Assembly (NCBI RefSeq): GCF_034067285.1
Contig: NZ_CP139286.1
Span: 930,001-994,000, forward strand
DNA from: Acinetobacter pittii
GTDB lineage: Bacteria; Pseudomonadota; Gammaproteobacteria; Pseudomonadales; Moraxellaceae
DNA: 64,000 nt
Direction of reading: 5' to 3'
Below, piece by piece: positions 8,893-19,161 of this stretch (within the stretch, counting starts at the first letter, position 1; each line of letters opens with the position of its first letter). A model generated the notes under the pieces. That model was not told where the DNA came from. It saw only the letters and a program-made list of their open reading frames with translations, and searched no databases. A program made the position numbers and the translations under genes.

Positions 8893-9900
8893 TTACTTCT
8901 CTGCACTATTGATTTTCACGATTTGATCGAAAACACCACCATTATCAAAGTGTTGTTTTTGCACTTTTGTCCAACCACCAAATTCTTTGTCGATGGTTAC
9001 AAGCTTCAATGGCTTAAATACATTGCTGTATTTCTTAAGAACAGCTGCGTTACGCGGACGGTAGAAGTTACGAGCTGCAATTTCTTGACCAGCAGGTGAG
9101 TACAAGTAGTTGAGATAACCTTTAGCAATCGTTAAGTTGCCTTTTTTAGCTGCATTCTTCTCTACAATTGCAACTGGAGGCTCTGCTAAGATCGAAAGAG
9201 ACGGGGTAATAATTTCAAATTTGCCTGGTTGTTCGCGAAGAGCTAAATGAGCTTCGTTTTCCCAAGCTAGCAATACATCACCAATACCACGCTCAGCAAA
9301 AGTAGTCGTTGCACCACGTGCACCCGAATCTAGAACTTTAGTGTGTTTATAAATTTGACGAACGTACTCTTGTGCTTTTGCATCATTGCCACCCGGTTGA
9401 TGTTTTGCCCAAGCCCAAGCTGCAAGATAATTCCAACGAGCACCACCAGAAGTTTTCGGGTTTGGTGTAATAATTTCTACACCAGGTTTGATTAAATCAG
9501 CCCAGTCTTTGATTTGTTTTGGATTGCCTTTACGCACTAAAAACACAATCGTTGATGTATATGGCGTTGAGTTTTGTGGCAGTTTTTTCTGCCAGTCTGT
9601 TGGAAGTAGTTTTGCTTTTTCAGCAATTTCATCGATATCAGCCGCAAGTGCCAATGTCACTACATCTGCATTTAAGCCATCAATAACCGCACGCGCCTGT
9701 TTACCAGAACCACCGTGTGATTGCTTAAACTCAATATCTTGACCCGTACGTTGTTTCCAATAAGTACCGAACTGTTTGTTGAAATCTGTATATAACTCAC
9801 GAGTTGGATCGTAAGAAACGTTTAAAAACTCTTGAGCTGCAAATGATGAAACAGAAAGAAGTGCAGCGATAACCCCGACTTTTAATTGAGAAAAACGCAT
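8893..9900 (-). CDS. sbp: Periplasmic sulfate-binding protein
   Basis: This is the periplasmic binding protein that delivers sulfate to CysTWA. The mature region [19 protein letters not shown] and the [12 protein letters not shown] segment are classic for Sbp/CysP; the latter lines the anion pocket. I place the start at the ATG at 9900, not the upstream ATG at 9933, because GAGGA lies 8 nt before it and the protein then starts MRFSQLK with a normal signal peptide ending near SSFAA. This gives 335 aa. It is the first gene of the sulfate operon, and CysB control is expected. The 263 nt up to pabC hold the divergent promoters. Confidence 0.94.
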   Translation of the reverse strand: MRFSQLKVGVIAALLSVSSFAAQEFLNVSYDPTRELYTDFNKQFGTYWKQRTGQDIEFKQSHGGSGKQARAVIDGLNADVVTLALAADIDEIAEKAKLLPTDWQKKLPQNSTPYTSTIVFLVRKGNPKQIKDWADLIKPGVEIITPNPKTSGGARWNYLAAWAWAKHQPGGNDAKAQEYVRQIYKHTKVLDSGARGATTTFAERGIGDVLLAWENEAHLALREQPGKFEIITPSLSILAEPPVAIVEKNAAKKGNLTIAKGYLNYLYSPAGQEIAARNFYRPRNAAVLKKYSNVFKPLKLVTIDKEFGGWTKVQKQHFDNGGVFDQIVKINSAEK

Positions 9901-10056
9901 GAGATAAGTCCTCAAAAAATATGAAATGTTCAAAACATGAACGCAGAATAGCGCTAGTCTTTATTCTAAAAAAATAATAAAAAACGAATTTAATATGAAA
10001 AAAATAGAAATACTAAAAAGAGATAAACTATTCTTAAATCTTGATATATAACAAGT

Positions 10057-10085
10057 TTCAAAAGTTAATACGAAATCGGTATAAT
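10057..10085 (+). promoter_or_regulatory. Candidate sigma-70 promoter of pabC-mltG-tmk
   Basis: TTCAAA, 17-nt spacer, then a perfect TATAAT with GG just before it. It lies about 80 nt upstream of the pabC start. Confidence 0.55.
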
Positions 10086-10163
10086 TTTTTAAAATCAATC
10101 ATTTATTATTTAAATGAAAGGTGTCGTTTTTGTTGTCCGGTTTTTAAGAAAGGGTGATCAAAC

Positions 10164-10976
10164 ATGTGGTGTTTTAAAAATGGGCAACCTGTTGAGACCA
10201 TTCCTTTATTGGATCGAGCATTTCATTATGGTGATGGGTGCTTTACCACAATTCGTGTTTTTCAAAACCAGATTGAGCTTAAAGAAAGACACTGGGAGCG
10301 TCTAAAACTTGCATGTCAAAGACTGTCTTTAACTGCAAATTTTGAACTCATAGAACAAAGCTTACAGCAATTACAAAAGCAAAATCTTGTGCTCAACGGC
10401 ACTTTAAAAATTGTGATTAGTCGTGGTGAAGGTGACCGTGGTTATAGTTTGCCAAATCATGAAGCAGATATTTATATCTGGTTTTATCCAAAAGCTTTAG
10501 AGCCATTTTTGCCAGACTCTATCCAGTGTGGTGTCTTAAATCAGGCTCTAGGTTTAACCATGCCGAGCTTGGTCGGACTCAAATCTTTAAACCGTCTTGA
10601 ACAAGTATTGCTAAAAAAAGAAGCAGATCAACTCGGGTGGGCTGAAGCATTAGTGACTGATGTACAAGGTTATATTGTTGAAGGGATCAGCAGTAATTGT
10701 TTTATTCGTTTAAATGATAGATGGATTACTCCTGAACTTCGCTATAATGGCGTCCACGGTGTAATGCGGGCAGAAATTCTGGCGCGTATGCAGCACCATG
10801 GTATTGCCTGTGAAGTACGTGTGATTGAATTAGATGAAGTATCTGAAATACAAAGTCTATTCTTTTGTAATGCTTTAAACCCTATGCGAGTAGTCACTCA
10901 TTTAGGCGAAAAAATGCTAGATACACAGGCATGCATAGATTTATTTCATATCCTTAACTTAAATCAGATTCATTAA
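10164..10976 (+). CDS. pabC: Aminodeoxychorismate lyase PabC
   Basis: PabC is a PLP enzyme that releases pyruvate from 4-amino-4-deoxychorismate to give p-aminobenzoate for folate. The fold-type IV features are present: LLDRAFHYGDGCFTTIRVF at the N-terminus, the PLP lysine in GLKSLNRLEQVL, and EGISSNCFIRL near residue 170. AAGGG lies 10 nt ahead of the ATG. At 270 aa it is normal. The stop TAA is followed one base later by the mltG start, so the two are translationally linked, as in many gamma-proteobacteria. Confidence 0.94.
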   Translation: MWCFKNGQPVETIPLLDRAFHYGDGCFTTIRVFQNQIELKERHWERLKLACQRLSLTANFELIEQSLQQLQKQNLVLNGTLKIVISRGEGDRGYSLPNHEADIYIWFYPKALEPFLPDSIQCGVLNQALGLTMPSLVGLKSLNRLEQVLLKKEADQLGWAEALVTDVQGYIVEGISSNCFIRLNDRWITPELRYNGVHGVMRAEILARMQHHGIACEVRVIELDEVSEIQSLFFCNALNPMRVVTHLGEKMLDTQACIDLFHILNLNQIH

Positions 10977-10977
10977 T

Positions 10978-12048
10978 ATGCCGAAGCCACCTGTGAATGC
11001 GAAAGCAAAAAACGTTAAGAAAAATAACAAAAAACAAGCTCCAAAATTTTCTAAGCGATTGGTTCTAATTGGCCTTTTTATTGTTTTAATCTCTACTTTT
11101 GCCATTTTATGGTCAAGCTTGTTTAAGGCTTATCCTGTTGAAGGAAAAAAACAGATGTTATCGATTACATCTGGAGAAACTTATTCTGGTTTTATTGATC
11201 GTTTGGCAAAAGAAGGCAAAATTAGCTTTCCTATCGTATTAAAGCTTTATCAAAAGTTTATGATTCATGACAGCATGAAAGCTGGCGTGTATGAAATTGA
11301 ACAAGGGATGAGTGTAAGACAAGTATTAGAGATGTTATCTGATGCTGATAATGCTCAGATGAACCGTGTTTTGGTCATTGAAGGTACAACTTTTAAGCAG
11401 CTTATTACTGCACTTAAAAATGATAAAAATGTAAAAAATACAATATTGGATTTACCTAACGATCAGCTTATGAAAGCGCTTGGGATTCCTTACGATCATC
11501 CAGAAGGCTTGTTCGCGCCGAATACTTATTTCTTTGCCAAAGGCGAGACTGACAAGAAAATTCTTACCGATTTATATCATCGTCAAATAAAAGCTCTCGA
11601 TGCAGCTTGGGCAAAACGCGCGCCGAATTTACCTTATAAAGACAAATATGAAGCATTAATTATGGCTTCTATTGTTGAGAAAGAAACAAGTTTAGATAGT
11701 GAACTTACACAAGTTTCTGGCGTTTTTGTCCGCCGTTTAAAACTCGGTATGCGTTTACAAACAGATCCTACGGTTATTTACGGTATGGGTAATAACTATA
11801 AAGGTAATATTACCCGAGAAGACCTGCGTACCCCAACGCCATATAATACTTATACCATTAATGGTTTGCCTCCAACTCCAATTGCTTTACCAAGCCAAAA
11901 AGCGATTGAAGCAGCGTTACATCCAGATAACTCAAACAACATCTATTTTGTAGCGACTGGTAATGGTGGGCATAAATTTACGGCAAGTTTGCAAGCGCAT
12001 AATCAAGCGGTGCAGGACTATTTATCCGTGTTGAGATCGAAGAAATAA
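10978..12048 (+). CDS. mltG: Endolytic murein transglycosylase MltG
   Basis: MltG cleaves nascent glycan strands at the inner membrane and so sets glycan length. The protein has a basic cytoplasmic N-terminus, one TM segment at about residues 28-49, a LysM-like subdomain, and the YceG catalytic domain. The conserved catalytic Glu is E234 in MASIVEKETS, followed by the family pattern LQTDPTVIYG. At 356 aa it is typical. It sits between pabC and tmk, a conserved order. Confidence 0.95.
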   Translation: MPKPPVNAKAKNVKKNNKKQAPKFSKRLVLIGLFIVLISTFAILWSSLFKAYPVEGKKQMLSITSGETYSGFIDRLAKEGKISFPIVLKLYQKFMIHDSMKAGVYEIEQGMSVRQVLEMLSDADNAQMNRVLVIEGTTFKQLITALKNDKNVKNTILDLPNDQLMKALGIPYDHPEGLFAPNTYFFAKGETDKKILTDLYHRQIKALDAAWAKRAPNLPYKDKYEALIMASIVEKETSLDSELTQVSGVFVRRLKLGMRLQTDPTVIYGMGNNYKGNITREDLRTPTPYNTYTINGLPPTPIALPSQKAIEAALHPDNSNNIYFVATGNGGHKFTASLQAHNQAVQDYLSVLRSKK

Positions 12049-12057
12049 GGAAAAGAG

Positions 12058-12657
12058 ATGTTTATTAGCTTTGAAGGCACGGAAGGGGTAGGTAAAACTA
12101 CACTCATTCGAAAAATTCATCAGTATTTTGAAGAACAAGGCAAACAAGTTGTTTTAACTCGAGAGCCGGGTGGGACGCCGCTAGCTGAACAAATTCGTTC
12201 AATGCTTTTAGCAGTGAATCATGATGAAAACATGAGTCATGATACTGAACTATTGCTTATTTATGCGGCACGTGCTCAACATTTACAACAGGTTATTTTG
12301 CCGGCTCTAGACGCTAACAAAATTGTATTAAGTGATCGTTTTACTGATGCAAGTTTTGCTTATCAATGTTCTGGTCGTGGTTTAAGCCAAGATAAATTAC
12401 AGCTTTTAAATCAGAACTTTGTTTCGCGCATGCCTGAGGTGACTTTCTGGTTAGATGCACCGATTGAACTTGGTATGAACCGTGCCCGTGAGCGTGGAGC
12501 ATTAGACCGTTTTGAACAAGAAAAGTTAAGCTTCTTTACTAAGGTTCGTGAAGGCTATGAAACCTTGTGGAAAGCTGAACCAGAACGTATTAAGCGAATA
12601 GATGCAACCCAAAGTCCTGATCAGGTGTTCGAACAGGCATTGCAATATTTAGGATAA
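12058..12657 (+). CDS. tmk: Thymidylate kinase
   Basis: Tmk phosphorylates dTMP to dTDP. The P-loop GTEGVGKTT is at residues 7-15, the DR(F/Y) motif reads LSDRFTDASFAYQ near residue 95, and the lid region has ARERGALDRFE. At 199 aa it is normal. AAGGA precedes the ATG, 9 nt after mltG. In Pseudomonas and E. coli holB follows tmk; here a thioesterase does. Confidence 0.96.
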   Translation: MFISFEGTEGVGKTTLIRKIHQYFEEQGKQVVLTREPGGTPLAEQIRSMLLAVNHDENMSHDTELLLIYAARAQHLQQVILPALDANKIVLSDRFTDASFAYQCSGRGLSQDKLQLLNQNFVSRMPEVTFWLDAPIELGMNRARERGALDRFEQEKLSFFTKVREGYETLWKAEPERIKRIDATQSPDQVFEQALQYLG

Positions 12658-12670
12658 GCAATTGAATGAG

Positions 12671-12694
12671 CCACTCTTATAAAAATGGGAGTGG
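12671..12694 (+). terminator. Hairpin after tmk, weak terminator
   Basis: Ten-base-pair stem CCACTCTTAT/ATGGGAGTGG (two G-U pairs) around AAAA, 13 nt after the tmk stop. The following TTAAAAATG is a poor U-tract, so termination may be partial. Confidence 0.45.
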
Positions 12695-12794
12695 TTAAAA
12701 ATGATGTTAATTCTGATTTAAAACGTCATAGAAAAGATCTGTTATTTTCTTATGCTATCTTACATATGATTTTATAGATTGAAGAATAACAAGG

Positions 12795-13211
12795 ATGAAA
12801 AGCTCAAAAGAAGAAATCGTGGCATTTCTTGAAAAGGAATTTCCACCCAGTCTTGAACATTGCACGATTGAATCAGTCACCCCAAAAGCTGCAGTTGTTT
12901 ACTATCATGTTGATCAAAGACATCAACGTCCAGGTGGCACCATATCTGGCCCAACCATGATGACTTTGGCAGATTTTGCGTTATATATTGCGATATTAGG
13001 TGAGATCGGCCTTGTTGGTTTAGCCGTAACCACTAACTTTAATATTAATTTTTTAAGAAAGCCCGCGGGTGATCAAGACTTACGTAGTGAATGTAAACTC
13101 ATGAAAGTAGGAAAGAGTTTAGTGGTGGGTGAGGTTTGGATTTATTCGGTCGGTTTAGATGAACCCGTTGCGCATGTGACCGCGACTTATTCAATACCAC
13201 CTAAATCATAA
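12795..13211 (+). CDS. PaaI-like hotdog thioesterase
   Basis: The 138-residue protein is a single-hotdog thioesterase of the PaaI/YbgC superfamily. GGTISGPTMMTLADFALY corresponds to the substrate-binding/catalytic helix, with Asp in LADFA. The usual HGG is GGTISG here, so the exact subfamily is unclear. Substrate is probably an acyl-CoA, but no partner is suggested by neighbours. AAGG lies 6 nt before the ATG. It converges with nadB through a shared terminator. Confidence 0.8.
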   Translation: MKSSKEEIVAFLEKEFPPSLEHCTIESVTPKAAVVYYHVDQRHQRPGGTISGPTMMTLADFALYIAILGEIGLVGLAVTTNFNINFLRKPAGDQDLRSECKLMKVGKSLVVGEVWIYSVGLDEPVAHVTATYSIPPKS

Positions 13212-13225
13212 AGATTAAAGCAAAT

Positions 13226-13254
13226 AAAAAGCACAGTCTGAACTGTGCTTTTTT
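13226..13254. terminator. Bidirectional terminator between the thioesterase and nadB
   Basis: Stem AAAAGCACAG/CTGTGCTTTT around TCTGAA, with A and T runs on both sides. Confidence 0.88.
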
Positions 13255-13267
13255 GTAGAAGAACAAC

Positions 13268-14905
13268 TTAAATATCAGTATTAACTAAGGGCTGTTCTAC
13301 TGCAAAATTTGGAGGAGTTAAAACCGTTTTACGAATCTCACTCGAAGTTTCCGGATAATCAAGTGTGTAATGCAGACCACGTGATTCTTTGCGTTGCATA
13401 GCACAGCGCACAATCATTTCAGATACTAAAACAAGGTTACGCAGCTCGATCAGGTTTTTACTGACACGGTAATCTTGATAATATTCAGTGATTTCGCGCT
13501 TTAACATTTCAATACGGTGTAAAGCACGTTCTAAACGTTTCGTAGTCCTTACAATACCAACGTAGTTCCACATGGTCGAACGTAACTCATCCCAGTTTTG
13601 TAAAATCACCACATCTTCATCTGGATTAGTTACTTGTGAGTCATCCCAAGTGGGTACTTCCGGTAATTTGAAGTTTTCATCAAATTTATTTTCGATATCT
13701 TTTGCTGCACTCATACCGTAAACGAAGCACTCAAGTAATGAGTTACTTGCCATACGGTTTGCACCATGTAAGCCCGTATATGACGTTTCACCAATCGCAT
13801 AGAGACCTTCAATATCGGTTTGGCTATTTGAGTCAACCACCACACCACCACAAGTGTAATGAGCTGCCGGCACCACTGGAATCATGTCTTTGGTAATGTC
13901 TATGCCTAACTCAAGCAATCGTGCATAAAGTGTAGGGAAGTGCTCTTTAATGAACTCAGGTGATTTATGGGTAATGTCTAACCAGACATGACGAATACCA
14001 AGACGCTTGATTTCATGGTCAATGGTACGTGCCACAATATCGCGGGGAGCTAATTCTGCACGATCATCAAAACGTAGCATAAAACGTTCGCCATCCGGCA
14101 AGCGCAAGTAAGCGCCTTCACCACGCATAGCTTCAGTAATTAAAAAAGAGCGGGCTTGAGGATGGTAGAGACAAGTTGGATGGAACTGATTAAATTCCAT
14201 ATTCGCTACACGACAACCTGCACGGTAAGCCATCGCAATACCGTCACCTGTAGCAATATCTGGATTAGATGTGTACAGGTAAGCTTTCATTGCACCGCCG
14301 CAAGCCAGTGCGGTAAATGGGGCAAGGAAAGTATGAACCTTTTCAGTGTTTTCATCTAATGCATATAAACCAATAGCACGATTCGCTTGGTCGGTATGGC
14401 CTAATTTATGTGAAGTGATTAAATCAATCGCAATATAGTTTTCAAAAATAGTAATATTTTTACGTTCTTTGGCACGTTCAACCAAAGTGGTTGAAATAGC
14501 TTTACCTGTTGCATCCGCAGAATGGATAATGCGGCGCTGAGAGTGACCACCTTCGCGAGTTAAGTGAAGCTGCTCATCCTCATCTAGAGTAAATTGCACG
14601 CCTTGTTTTAAAAGAAAATCAACAGAAGGGCGGCCGCCTTCTACGGTATGTTGCACTGCATCCATTTCACATAAATGAGCGCCTGCAATCATAGTGTCAT
14701 TAATGTGCTGTTGAATAGAGTCAGTCTCGTCAAGAACAGCAGCAACGCCCCCTTGAGCATAAAAGGTACTTGCTTCGGTTAGAGCAGCTTTGGCTAAAAC
14801 TGCAATATTAAAATGATTTGGTAACGATAAAGCCAGACTTAAACCAGCGCCGCCGCTGCCCACAATAATCACGTCAAAGTGGTGAATTGTCTGTAAATTA
14901 GGCAT
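13268..14905 (-). CDS. nadB: L-aspartate oxidase NadB
   Basis: NadB oxidises L-aspartate to iminoaspartate, the first step of de novo NAD synthesis. The FAD-binding [16 protein letters not shown] is at the N-terminus, and the fumarate-reductase-type active-site segments are present ([40 protein letters not shown]). Three in-frame starts are close together (TTG 14920, ATG 14911, ATG 14905). I prefer 14905 because GAAG lies 9 nt upstream and the distance to GSGGAG then equals that in E. coli NadB. It is divergent from the mucD-like protease. Confidence 0.93.
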   Translation of the reverse strand: MPNLQTIHHFDVIIVGSGGAGLSLALSLPNHFNIAVLAKAALTEASTFYAQGGVAAVLDETDSIQQHINDTMIAGAHLCEMDAVQHTVEGGRPSVDFLLKQGVQFTLDEDEQLHLTREGGHSQRRIIHSADATGKAISTTLVERAKERKNITIFENYIAIDLITSHKLGHTDQANRAIGLYALDENTEKVHTFLAPFTALACGGAMKAYLYTSNPDIATGDGIAMAYRAGCRVANMEFNQFHPTCLYHPQARSFLITEAMRGEGAYLRLPDGERFMLRFDDRAELAPRDIVARTIDHEIKRLGIRHVWLDITHKSPEFIKEHFPTLYARLLELGIDITKDMIPVVPAAHYTCGGVVVDSNSQTDIEGLYAIGETSYTGLHGANRMASNSLLECFVYGMSAAKDIENKFDENFKLPEVPTWDDSQVTNPDEDVVILQNWDELRSTMWNYVGIVRTTKRLERALHRIEMLKREITEYYQDYRVSKNLIELRNLVLVSEMIVRCAMQRKESRGLHYTLDYPETSSEIRKTVLTPPNFAVEQPLVNTDI

Positions 14906-15000
14906 GTCCATTCGCTTCAATTTAAAACGTCCGCTAATGACACCCCTTTTTACCTAAAAAGGCAAGAGCCTAAGCGCTCTAACTCAGAGAAAAATTGCAA

Positions 15001-15029
15001 TTGGCTTAAAAAGTTGCAATGCGTAAAAT
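15001..15029 (+). promoter_or_regulatory. Candidate sigma-70 promoter of the mucD-like protease
   Basis: TTGGCT, 17-nt spacer, TAAAAT, about 113 nt before the chosen start codon. Two TTGCAAT repeats lie around it. Confidence 0.5.
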
Positions 15030-15141
15030 AATCCTTGTGGTGACGTATTACAAATAAACATATTGTTACGCACAACCTCAAAGCGTTGTGATACAACAGT
15101 TTTATCCTTATTCTCGTAGACCAATTGTGGGTGAGCACCGA

Positions 15142-16518
15142 ATGAAATCTCGCTATTTACAACAAGGAATGTATGCAGCGGTATTTACAGTTGCTGCTGT
15201 TCAAGCAAATGCTGCTGTTGATTTTTCAAATCTTGTTGAACAAGTTAGTCCGGCAGTCGTGAGTGTAAATGTCGTAAAAAAAATGACTCAGGATGAACTG
15301 TTGCAGCAGCAAGTTCCTGAAATTTTAAAACGTTTCTTTGGCAATCAGGTCATCATTCCACAACAACAAGGTCCACAAGAAAAGACAGCTTACGGAAGTG
15401 CATTCTTTATTAGTAAAGATGGTTACTTACTTACTAACCATCATGTGATTGAAAATGCCTCTCGTATCAGTATTACTTTAAATGACCGACGTGAAATTGA
15501 TGCAACTGTAGTGGGTAGTGATGAGCGTACAGATGTTGCCTTGTTAAAGGTCAATGGAACTAACTATCCAGCTTTACGAGTAGGTAATGTTGACCGTTTA
15601 CGTGTCGGTGAACCTGTTTTAGCAATTGGTTCGCCGTTTGGTTTTGACTACTCAGCTTCGGCAGGTATTGTCAGTGCAAAATCACGAAACATGAGCGGTG
15701 AAACTTCGGTGCCATTTATTCAAACAGATGTGGCTTTAAACCCGGGTAACTCAGGTGGTCCATTGTTTAACCAAAATGGTGAAGTGGTCGGGGTAAACTC
15801 TCGAATATTTAGTGGGACTGGCGGCTATATGGGCTTGTCTTTCTCTATTCCGATTGATGTAGCCATGGACGTTGCAGACCAGCTTAAAACAAAAGGTAAA
15901 GTAACACGCTCTTACCTTGGTGTAATGATGCAAGATATTGACCGAAACCTTGCTGATGCCTACAAATTACCAAAACCTGAAGGTGCTTTAATTACTCAAA
16001 TTTCTCCGAACTCACCTGCACAAAAAGCAGGGCTGAGAGCGGGTGACGTGATTTTAAAATTAAATGGTGCATCTGTACTTCGTACGAGTGATTTACTCTA
16101 CGCATTAAATAAAGTACAGCCAAACCAAACTGTTCAGTTTGAAGTATTACGTGATGATAAAACACGCAATATTTCAGCGACCTTAACAACTGCACCAGAT
16201 GAAACGCCTGCCACTGGTACAAAAGGTGCTACATCTAAAGGGCCAGTTCTAGGCATGAGTATTCGTGATTTAGCTGAACCGGAAAAAAATGCGTTGAGCG
16301 TGAAAGGCGGTATTTATGTACAAGATGTTCGCCGTGGTGGTTTAGCATCACTGTCAAATATCATTCCGGGTGATGTGATTACTCAAGTCAATAATAACCA
16401 GATTTTAAATAGTCAGGATTTTGCAAAAGTTGTTTCTAACTTGCCGAAAAATACAGTAGCACGTGTTGCTATTATTCGTCAGGGACAGCGTGCGATGCTT
16501 GGTTTGCGTATTCAATAA
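15142..16518 (+). CDS. mucD: Periplasmic Do-family serine protease (MucD/DegP/DegQ)
   Basis: This is a periplasmic quality-control protease and chaperone. With the ATG at 15142 the protein has a signal peptide ending AVQANA before AVDFS; a GTG at 15088 is in frame but would bury the signal. The catalytic triad is H101 (LLTNHHV), D131 (RTDVALL) and S204 (NPGNSGGP). Two PDZ domains follow, at roughly residues 250-345 and 370-458. At 458 aa it is closest to MucD/DegQ in size. Its place between nadB and lepA matches mucD of Pseudomonas, but algU, mucA, mucB and mucC are absent. Confidence 0.93.
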   Translation: MKSRYLQQGMYAAVFTVAAVQANAAVDFSNLVEQVSPAVVSVNVVKKMTQDELLQQQVPEILKRFFGNQVIIPQQQGPQEKTAYGSAFFISKDGYLLTNHHVIENASRISITLNDRREIDATVVGSDERTDVALLKVNGTNYPALRVGNVDRLRVGEPVLAIGSPFGFDYSASAGIVSAKSRNMSGETSVPFIQTDVALNPGNSGGPLFNQNGEVVGVNSRIFSGTGGYMGLSFSIPIDVAMDVADQLKTKGKVTRSYLGVMMQDIDRNLADAYKLPKPEGALITQISPNSPAQKAGLRAGDVILKLNGASVLRTSDLLYALNKVQPNQTVQFEVLRDDKTRNISATLTTAPDETPATGTKGATSKGPVLGMSIRDLAEPEKNALSVKGGIYVQDVRRGGLASLSNIIPGDVITQVNNNQILNSQDFAKVVSNLPKNTVARVAIIRQGQRAMLGLRIQ

Positions 16519-16538
16519 TCTTCAACCAGATTACTAAG

Positions 16539-16562
16539 CCACCCTAAAATGGGTGGTTTTTG
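16539..16562 (+). terminator. Terminator of the mucD-like gene
   Basis: Stem CCACCC/GGGTGG around TAAAAT, followed by TTTTTG, 20 nt after the stop. Confidence 0.85.
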
Positions 16563-16640
16563 TTATTTAACTTGAGCGTTTAGCGATATCTACCTACACT
16601 TAATTTCAGTTTTAAGGTTAATAAATAAGAGTGTTCATTT

Positions 16641-17093
16641 GTGAGTAGTATTTTTGATTTACATATTGAGGTGCAGCCACATCACATTGATGCGTTAGGA
16701 CACGTAAATAATGTAATGTATGTTCAATGGATGCAAGATGTAGCTGCTGCCCATGTTGAAACTTTGGGAGTAGGGGTAACTAAATATCTTGAGTTAAAAC
16801 ATGCCATGGTCGCGGTTGAGCATCATGTGCAATATCGTAAAGCTGCATTTGAAGGCGAAAAAATTGTATTACGCACATGGTTAGATGACATTAACGCCCT
16901 TTATTCGTTCCGCCAGTATGTGTTTTTCCGCCCATCAGATCAGTCCGTATTATTCGTTGGAAATACCAAATGGGCATGTATTGAAATTGCTTCAGGTCGT
17001 CCTAAACGAATGTCGCCAACTTTTACTCATGCATATACGCCGCTTGATTCAAGCATAAATCCTTATGATTTTACCGTTTCATATGCTCAATAA
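16641..17093 (+). CDS. YbgC-like acyl-CoA thioesterase
   Basis: The 150-residue protein is a 4HBT hotdog thioesterase. The catalytic segment is HHIDALGHVNNVMYVQWMQD near residues 14-33, with the conserved Asp followed by GHVNN. It starts with GTG (16641). The substrate is likely an acyl-CoA; chain length cannot be read from the sequence. It is a single gene between the mucD terminator and lepA. Confidence 0.85.
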   Translation: MSSIFDLHIEVQPHHIDALGHVNNVMYVQWMQDVAAAHVETLGVGVTKYLELKHAMVAVEHHVQYRKAAFEGEKIVLRTWLDDINALYSFRQYVFFRPSDQSVLFVGNTKWACIEIASGRPKRMSPTFTHAYTPLDSSINPYDFTVSYAQ

Positions 17094-17268
17094 TTGGACG
17101 TAATACACTTCCTTTGACTGTCCTTTTTTAAAACATAAGTACAAAGCTCATGATTATTTTGGATACTTTAAAATATGCATCTGTTATAATCTCACGCAAT
17201 TTATTTAACCGCTTTGGCTGTGTATTAAAACAAGCTACATAGCACTCTATATTTTCTCAAGGTAACCC

Positions 17269-19086
17269 ATGGCGCAAGCTAAAAAATCCGTCGATATCAA
17301 AAATATACGAAATTTCTCGATTATTGCCCACATTGACCATGGTAAGTCTACATTGGCTGACCGTTTTATTCAGATGTGTGGTGGTCTACAAGATCGTGAA
17401 ATGCAAGCTCAAGTCTTAGACTCAATGGAGCTTGAGCGTGAACGTGGGATTACCATTAAAGCCGCTTCCGTCACGCTATATTACACCCATCCAAATGGTC
17501 AGGAATATCAACTAAACTTTATTGATACACCTGGGCACGTTGACTTTTCTTATGAAGTTTCTCGCTCATTAGCTGCATGTGAAGGTGCGCTATTGGTTGT
17601 AGATGCTGCACAAGGTGTTGAAGCGCAATCAGTTGCAAACTGCTATACAGCAATTGAACAAGGTCTCGAAGTTCTTCCTATTCTAAATAAAATTGATTTA
17701 CCACAGGCTGAACCTGAGCGTGTAATTCATGAAATTGAAGAAATTATCGGGATTGAAGCGACAGATGCACCAACTTGTTCAGCAAAAACTGGTTTAGGTG
17801 TTGAAGGCGTACTCGAGCGTTTGGTTGATGTTATTCCAGCACCAGAAGGTGATCGTGAAGCACCATTACAAGCATTAATTATCGACTCATGGTTTGATAA
17901 CTACTTAGGCGTAGTTTCTCTTGTTCGTATTAAACAAGGTCGTATCCGTAAGGGCGACAAAATGTTGGTTAAGTCGACAGGGCAAACTCATCCGGTAACT
18001 TCTGTAGGTGTATTTAATCCTAAGCATACTGAAACAGATATCCTTGAAGCTGGTGAAGTAGGTTTTGTTATCGCGGGTATTAAAGATATTTTTGGTGCGC
18101 CAGTAGGTGACACCATTACACTTGCGTCTACACCGGAAGTCACAACTTTACCGGGTTTCAAAAAGGTTAAACCGCAGGTATATGCTGGTCTTTTCCCGAT
18201 TGATGCGAGTGACTTCGAACCATTCCGTGAAGCATTACAAAAATTACAGATCAATGACTCGGCTTTATTCTTTGAACCAGAAAGTTCAGATGCTTTAGGC
18301 TTTGGTTTCCGTTGTGGCTTCTTAGGTATGCTACATATGGAAATTGTACAAGAGCGCTTAGAACGTGAGTACGATCTTGATCTCATCAGTTCTGCACCTA
18401 CTGTAATTTATGAAGCATTAACCAAGAAAGGCGAAACGATTTACATCGATAGTCCATCAAAAATGCCAGATGGATCGACTGTAGAAGATTTACGTGAACC
18501 AATTGCGGAGTGTCATATCCTTGTTCCTCAAGAATATTTAGGGAACGTAATGACGCTATGTATCGAACGTCGTGGTGTACAAAAAGATATGAAATTCTTG
18601 GGTAACCAAGTTTCTATTACTTTTGAAATCCCGATGGCTGAAGTTGTTATGGACTTCTTTGACAGATTGAAGTCATGTTCTCGTGGCTTTGCATCGCTAG
18701 ACTATAACTTTGTACGTTTTGAAAGTTCAGCTTTAGTTAAGGTTGATGTGTTAATTAATAGCGAAAAGGTCGATGCCTTGGCTATGATTTGCCACCGTAA
18801 TGATGCACGCCATCGTGGTATTGCATTGGTTGAGAAAATGAAAGATTTAATTCCTCGCCAAATGTTCGATGTTGCTATTCAGGCAGCAATCGGTGCGCAA
18901 ATTATTGCCCGTTCTACCGTAAAAGCGATGCGTAAAAACGTATTGGCAAAATGTTATGGTGGTGACGTTTCGCGTAAGAAAAAACTACTTTCTAAACAAA
19001 AAGAAGGTAAGAAACGTATGAAACAAGTGGGAAGTGTTGAAATTCCACAAGAAGCGTTCTTGGCTGTATTGAAAGTAGAAAGATAA
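17269..19086 (+). CDS. lepA: Elongation factor 4 (LepA)
   Basis: LepA is a ribosomal GTPase that acts in translation and assembly under stress. The G1 motif AHIDHGKST is at residues 20-28, G3 is DTPGHVDF, and G4 is NKIDLP. Domains II, III and V follow, and the LepA-specific C-terminal domain ends [20 protein letters not shown]. At 605 aa it is standard. TATAAT at 17185-17190 may be the -10 of its promoter, but no good -35 accompanies it. Confidence 0.97.
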   Translation: MAQAKKSVDIKNIRNFSIIAHIDHGKSTLADRFIQMCGGLQDREMQAQVLDSMELERERGITIKAASVTLYYTHPNGQEYQLNFIDTPGHVDFSYEVSRSLAACEGALLVVDAAQGVEAQSVANCYTAIEQGLEVLPILNKIDLPQAEPERVIHEIEEIIGIEATDAPTCSAKTGLGVEGVLERLVDVIPAPEGDREAPLQALIIDSWFDNYLGVVSLVRIKQGRIRKGDKMLVKSTGQTHPVTSVGVFNPKHTETDILEAGEVGFVIAGIKDIFGAPVGDTITLASTPEVTTLPGFKKVKPQVYAGLFPIDASDFEPFREALQKLQINDSALFFEPESSDALGFGFRCGFLGMLHMEIVQERLEREYDLDLISSAPTVIYEALTKKGETIYIDSPSKMPDGSTVEDLREPIAECHILVPQEYLGNVMTLCIERRGVQKDMKFLGNQVSITFEIPMAEVVMDFFDRLKSCSRGFASLDYNFVRFESSALVKVDVLINSEKVDALAMICHRNDARHRGIALVEKMKDLIPRQMFDVAIQAAIGAQIIARSTVKAMRKNVLAKCYGGDVSRKKKLLSKQKEGKKRMKQVGSVEIPQEAFLAVLKVER

Positions 19087-19095
19087 GAAATGAGG

Positions 19096-19149
19096 GTGGG
19101 GGAAAGGAGTTATTTCTTTTCCCCACTGTAATACAAGCAGCGAGGCTGC
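19096..19149 (+). other. Two stem-loops in the lepA-lepB spacer
   Basis: GTGGGGGAAA (19096-19105) pairs with TTTTCCCCAC (19117-19126), and GCAGC (19137-19141) pairs with GCTGC (19145-19149). No U-tract follows, so these are not ordinary terminators. They may be processing or stability elements in the lepA-lepB-rnc-era transcript. Confidence 0.45.
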
Positions 19150-19161
19150 GAGTGAGGTCAT

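Noticed and set aside
10114..10305. 63-codon ORF overlapping the start of pabC
   Set aside because: It is out of frame with pabC and has no family features; pabC is unmistakable.
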